64,000 bases of DNA from Raphanus sativus (Eukaryota > Streptophyta > Magnoliopsida > Brassicales > Brassicaceae): the NCBI RefSeq assembly GCF_000801105.2, contig NC_079514.1:30801075-30865074 (forward strand). The letters run 5' to 3'. A model generated the notes under the pieces. The model had not been told where the DNA came from. It did no database searches and was given only the letters and a program-made list of their open reading frames with translations. This document shows, one piece after another, positions 59,355 through 64,000 of this stretch; within the stretch, counting starts at the first letter, position 1; the number at the start of each line of letters is the position of its first letter. The position numbers and the translations under genes were made by a program.

Positions 59355-61260
59355 GGATGCACAAGTTTCTAGCATCCTCCCACTCTAAAATTCTCTTCCT
59401 TCTCTCTAAAACTCCTCTTTCATTTCTCTCTAAATTCTTTGAATGTGAAGAAATTTTTTTGTTTACTTCGTTAATTTTTCTCATGTCTTTTTCACAATAT
59501 TATTTTGTCTTTGTAGGTATTATCTATCACTCATGGTTTTCATCTAAATATGTAAGTTTTAAATCTATAGTTTTTAAATCTTTATTTTAAGTTTATAGTA
59601 AAATAAAGTTATAGAATTAAACTATATGTATTTATTTTGCTACTATTTTATCTTATAAATTCTTTTTTTGAAGATTTTTTCAGATTTAAAGCTATTTTCA
59701 CTTGAATTAGCTTTAACTTTTAAGTATACTTCATTAGAAGTCTACTTTAAAGTAGACTTCATTAGGAGATTCTCCACCTCCGCCGCAGAGAAGAACCAGA
59801 GATGAACTGGAAGAGAAGAAGATAGGAAGAGAGAAGATTCAAAGGAGGGGCTCTGGCAACCGCCTAAGAGGATGCGATGGCACCGGAGAAAATGACCTAG
59901 GGTTTTGAAAAACTAGAGAGATGTTTGATAGAAATATTTAGAGTGAGAGGTATGTTCCTCTTACTCGACAATCCACTTGATGCAGTTCCAGGAAATGAAG
60001 TATTGTTTTTGTAAGGCGTGATTGACAGATTATTAACGTAAGCATTATACTCGTTATTATCCAATTAACATTTATTTCAAAAGCATTTAGAAAAGCATTT
60101 ACAAGATGCTAATGCTCTCCAAATGATATTTATTCAATGCTCTCATATACAGTTTTTGGTAGAGCATTTGGAGTTAGAATATATAAAAATTTAAAAATAA
60201 TTATATATAATAAATTTTATTTCTATTTAATAATATAAAAATATGTTCTTAATGAAAATTATATATATTTTTAAAAAATTTGTGATTAAATATTTTTAAA
60301 TTTTCAAAAAGAACAATATCTCACATTTAAAATATAATATAAATTATATAATTACACATATCATTCATTATTTTTAATAAAAACATAACATAATATATAT
60401 CTAGATATTATGTATGGTAAAATAAACATATCTATATTATTCAGAAATAAATAAATTATATATCATATATTAATTTTTATGATAATATTATATATGAACC
60501 ATTTACTGCTCTACCAATAAATAAATAATGATAATTTATATATAAATATATAATTTATTCATTTTATTTAATAATATGAAAAATTATATTTATATCAAAA
60601 ATAAATTTCATATTTAAAATAAATTTCATATTTTAAATAAATTTTACATTTGTTTATTTTTATATAATAATATTTCATATTTAAAATTTAATTTGATTTA
60701 TATAATTAAATAAGATTCATAATTTTAATAACAAATATATTATTAATATATATTGTAATGTAATATATATTATTTTAAAATAAATATATTATATACTAAT
60801 TTTTATGATAATTTTAAAATTGTATACTGATACTGATTTACCAATCACTTTATAAAATTTTTTAATGAGAGTATACATCTTTTGCATCATACTGTCACTG
60901 TTTTTTCATCAGTTGTACCAATCGATGCCGTAAAATGAGAAAAATGATGTTAATGGAATGTTTGAGCTTAAAGAGTTAAAAATGGTTTTTCACGGTGGTT
61001 GGAGAAATTGATGATAGTGATATTATTGTAAATAAAAAGAAATATTTATGGTGTTTAAGATTTTTTTGTCATTTTCAAAAAAATAATCATAATGGCATTT
61101 TTATAAATATTTGAAAAACCTAAAGATCGTATGGAAAGATCATAGCAAAATATTGTTGACAAAAAAGGGTTACTTTGCATTTGACTTCAATTCTTGAGTC
61201 CTTTTCGCAAAACACCCTATATTTGATAACATGTAATTTTTTTCGGTAAAGACCCTGAAT
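59355..61260. other. AT-rich spacer with a small GC-richer patch
   Basis: A perfect 22-bp palindrome (AAGTCTACTTT and its complement) lies at 59737-59758. A GC-richer patch at 59765-59905 looks like part of a 5' leader or gene fragment, with an AGGGTTTT word, but no sustained frame. The remainder is AT-rich. The ORFs at 59248-59590 overlap the MITE edge and are unsupported. Confidence 0.4.
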
Positions 61261-62379
61261 AGAATAGATGATGTAGATATTGATTATTTGACCCCGTAAA
61301 GCGAGAGAGAGAGAGATAAGGTAGAGAGATAAAGTAGATCTGGTTTGGGTTCGGTGTACGGCCGGCGCGTGAGCGATCGTGCCGTCGCCGGAGCCCCTCC
61401 TTTCCCGTTAGTGTGTTGCCTCCTTGCTTCTCCTTCGAGTCTTCTCCCCTACCGTCTTGTCTAAGCTCTGGTCCTGTATTTATCGTTCGTCTTTGTCTCG
61501 CGGAGGTGAACGACATCAACGGTGGCTCTGCGTCTGGAGTCAAGGGGCGGCAGTGTGGAGGGGCCTGGCGTGGTGAAGTCGACTTGTCAAGTATCCGGTG
61601 AAGATCTTTCTTGCCGTTCAGTTTTTGGCTCAGAGATGGTGGGTTTGGCTTTCTGGTTTTGATTTCAGCTACGGTGCAAACAGTGGATGTCAATGGTGCG
61701 ATTGTGTGTGCTTGTTGTGGGGATGCGTGGTTAGCGCAAGAGGTCAACACCTTTGAGAAGACTCAGGTCTGTTTCGCTGTTATCTCTGTGGTTTAGAGTC
61801 CTTCTCCTGGTTTTGGAATAAGTGTTCTTTCCGGATTGTCTTATGTCTCTCTTGTCCTCGGTGGCTTCGGTGAATGGAAGCTTTTTAAATAGGTAGAAGC
61901 TGTTGACTCTCCGAGGAAGGTTCAGTTGAGAAGGAAGATTAATTTCCAAGCGTTTGTCTGTTTGCTTCTTTGTCGGTATATGGTGTTTGGCGTGTGTGTT
62001 CTGGTTTGGTTCCTTGGACTGAAGGTTCAGGTTATCTTGGTCTTCATTGTGAAAGTCATTGCATTGCTGTTTCTTACTGGTGCTGCTTGCGGCAAGTTGT
62101 CCGGCTCGTCAAACCCCGAAGTCTTATCTCTATTCTCTTCTTTACGGTTTGTGTTCGAAGACTGGATGCAAGAGTCAAGGTTAATATGTGTTTCTAGTAG
62201 TTTTTGTATGACACCCGTTGTTTGGGTTTGAGCTTCCCATGTGTGGGCTATAAGCTTCCGGGGATGTTAACGTGTTTCCTGTCGGATTTAGTTGTTCAGT
62301 CTTGTGTGTGTGTTCATCTTGTATGTTCCTCTGTTTCATCAATCAAAACTAGTTGGGAAAAAAAAGAATAGATGATGTA
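61261..62379 (+). mobile_element. GC-richer retroposon with perfect 15-bp target-site duplication and A-tail
   Basis: AGAATAGATGATGTA occurs at 61261-61275 and again, perfectly, at 62365-62379. The right copy is preceded by a short A run (62357-62364). The 1.1-kb body between is markedly GC-richer than the flanks, starts with AG/GA-rich sequence, and has pyrimidine/Val-Gly-type composition on the plus strand. It has no reverse transcriptase or RNase H. Frames at 61217-61750 (-) and 61413-62231 (+) have no recognisable domain. The structure shows target-primed retroposition of an RNA: a LINE internal-deletion derivative (5' and 3' untranslated parts only), a large SINE-like element, or a processed transcript. 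Confidence 0.8.
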
Positions 62380-62431
62380 AGCTTTGAAACTAATTTTAAA
62401 TTATGTATTTTATAACTAACCATTCGATATC

Positions 62432-62464
<33 letters not shown>

Positions 62465-63130
62465 GTTGAAATTACTATTAAAATGTAGTTTATTTTATCA
62501 ATATAAATTAAACCAATGATTTTTGGAAAGTGGACAAAAATAAATCATTAGTCTTAAGTCTAAACTACTTATTTATTGGGAGACGAATTTTCCTGTCCCA
62601 GAATGAAAGAATGAGAAACATCCACAACCTCTAATATTTTAGGGTTTCCAACATCTCTTCAAACGTAACTCCCACAGAATGAAAGATCATTTCAACCTTA
62701 ACATCAATTATTCTGAGTTAAAAGAATAATCAATTATATATTTGTTTTCCATGTTTTCCATGGTATATAATACGTTTTTGCGAAAACAGAAAATATTACA
62801 TCACATTCTGAAACTGAAAACTATAATAGTATCGTGTATGCAAATACTTCTGCACTCAGAAACTATGATCTTCAAACATATAATTAATCACTCAATTCAA
62901 ACCCTAACAAATGTGAGACAATATAACAAACTAACAAACATAAGAGCACAATTAACGCTGTCTTTAAAGACATCTATTAACATTAAACCAAATAAAAAAA
63001 TAAAAAAAAGGAAGGAAAGCGTAGACACGCCTCTTGCGTAATGACCGCGAAGGCTTGTCTCTTAGTGCCACACGTCGAAATATCAGTGGCCAGTTGATCG
63101 GTTACGCGTAAAACGCGATCAACTCTGTTT

Positions 63131-63136
<6 letters not shown>
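62380..63136. other. spacer and promoter-like region
   Basis: An AT repeat (62431-62456) is present. From about 63030 the GC content rises and ACACGTCG and ACGCGTAAAACGCG words appear just before the CT tract, as in a plant core promoter. No gene is seen. Confidence 0.4.

Positions 63137-63211
<75 letters not shown>
63137..63211. repeat. (CT)n microsatellite
   Basis: An uninterrupted CT repeat of about 75 bp. The Arg/Glu repeat frame on the minus strand (63119-63556) is its artefact. Confidence 0.97.
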
Positions 63212-63212
<1 letters not shown>

Positions 63213-63966
63213 AAAGGTCTCTCTCGACGAAAGGCGATTTGCCGTCTCCATCGATTGATCTTGTCGTCTCCGTCGGTGTACCTTATCGGCGACGCCTCTT
63301 TCTCTGTCTCGCTCTCTCTTGGTGGTTCTCTGTCTTGGTAGTTCTCGCTCTCTCTATCTCTCTCTCTCGGTGGTTCTCGGCTTCTCTCTCTCTCGGTGGG
63401 TGTCCTCGAGGCGACGAAGCTCTCCTTCGGTGGCTCAGATCGGAGACGTCTCCTTCGGTGTCTCTTATCGGCGACGGAGCTCTCCTTCTGAGGCTCTAAT
63501 CGGTGACGTCTTAATTGAAAGGTAAGCGGTGGTTTGTTTTTTTCTTGATTATGCATGTCTTAATCATGCATATTCTTAGTCTGATCAGTGGTTTTCTATG
63601 TAGTTTGTAGGTACTCTTCAAACCGGTATCTCGGTGGGACTTCTCGTTGAAGCTTTCTCTCGGTGGCTCACCTCAAATCGAAAGGTAAACCGGAACTTCT
63701 CTTGTTTCATTCTCTGTTTAAAAATAAAACAGTTTTGATGTTGATATGTTCGATTGATTTGGTTTGTTAATTAAGATGTTAATTAATAAAATGGATAGAT
63801 CAAATATGATATGTTTGTAAGTTTGTTTCAATTAAGACTGATGGATCAATGTTTATTTGCTCTGTTTCTAACCTTGTTTTGTTTCTGTTCTTTGAGGAGT
63901 ACAAAGAGGAGTACATTTGGTGGTAGGCCGAGAAGCAAGAGGAGTACATTTGGTGGAGCAAAACAG
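63212..63966 (+). other. possible spliced 5' leader or non-coding transcript running off the window
   Basis: After the CT tract come repeated CTCGGTGG(T/C) and GG(A/C)GACG words, then three donor-like sites: TTGAAAG|GTAAGC (63521), ATCGAAAG|GTAAAC (63684) and AAACAG|GTAAAA (63966). Acceptor-like TTTGTAG precedes 63611. Exon-like segments would be up to 63521, 63611-63684 and about 63890-63966. The last carries a repeated GAGGAGTACATTTGGTGG. No open frame spans them, so this is probably the 5' end of a gene or transposon beyond the window. Confidence 0.35.
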
Positions 63967-64000
63967 GTAAAAGTCTTCTTCTTTTGAAGTGATAACTAGG

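Noticed and set aside
61217..61750. 177-aa minus-strand ORF rich in Pro, Arg and Ser
   Set aside because: It crosses the left target-site duplication of the retroposon and shows no motif; openness follows from the GC-richer composition.
63119..63556. 145-aa minus-strand ORF with a long Arg/Glu repeat
   Set aside because: Direct product of the CT microsatellite and the repeated CTCGGTGG leader; no domain.

Overview
The window is plant nuclear DNA, almost certainly from a Brassicaceae species (Brassica or a close relative). It has spliced genes with GT-AG introns, AT-rich spacers, and many transposon termini of types familiar from that family. Seven or eight single-copy genes appear in an order that, from memory and unchecked, matches Arabidopsis chromosome 5 around At5g40490 to At5g40610: an hnRNP A/B-like glycine-rich RRM protein, a small conserved protein, a sucrase/ferredoxin-like protein, RRP8, a Raf-like kinase, a NET-domain protein and plastid-type glycerol-3-phosphate dehydrogenase (GPDHp).

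Layout. 1-618: end of a long-TIR element. 2094-10111: RRM gene, small 117-aa gene, a 5'-truncated LINE with target-site duplication, and the sucrase/ferredoxin-like gene. 10542-15716: two Helitrons in opposite orientation 59 bp apart. 17616-21083: duplicated promoter and 5' end of RRP8 with an 802-bp Helitron between the copies, then RRP8 itself. 22435-32033: Raf-like kinase followed by a three-fold tandem duplication of the unit kinase 3' exons (+), F-box/FBD gene (-), tRNA-Asp (-). The middle unit is split by a 3.1-kb Helitron carrying an RPA-like pseudogene. 32888-34435: a Mutator-type MITE full of telomere-like repeats, then an intact DUF4283/CCHC ORF. 35649-41661: NET-like gene and GPDHp, both on the minus strand, separated by Helitron sequence. 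42000-45866: two Stowaway MITEs and a nearly intact LINE ORF2. 47510-47896: small secreted, probably GPI-anchored protein.

48-61 kb is a gene desert made of Helitrons, tandem duplications, microsatellites and a second copy of the Mutator-type MITE. At 61261-62379 lies a GC-richer, apparently non-coding retroposon with a perfect 15-bp target-site duplication. The window ends in a CT-rich, apparently spliced 5' leader.

The host genes do not form an operon-like unit. They are housekeeping functions: RNA binding and processing, rRNA methylation, signalling, chromatin reading and glycerolipid precursor supply. The main biology is structural. Helitrons insert repeatedly at A|T sites, and several are testable because paralogous unoccupied copies of the same target lie in this window. 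Exon coordinates were placed by eye from splice consensus and unbroken reading frames; no alignment or search was run.
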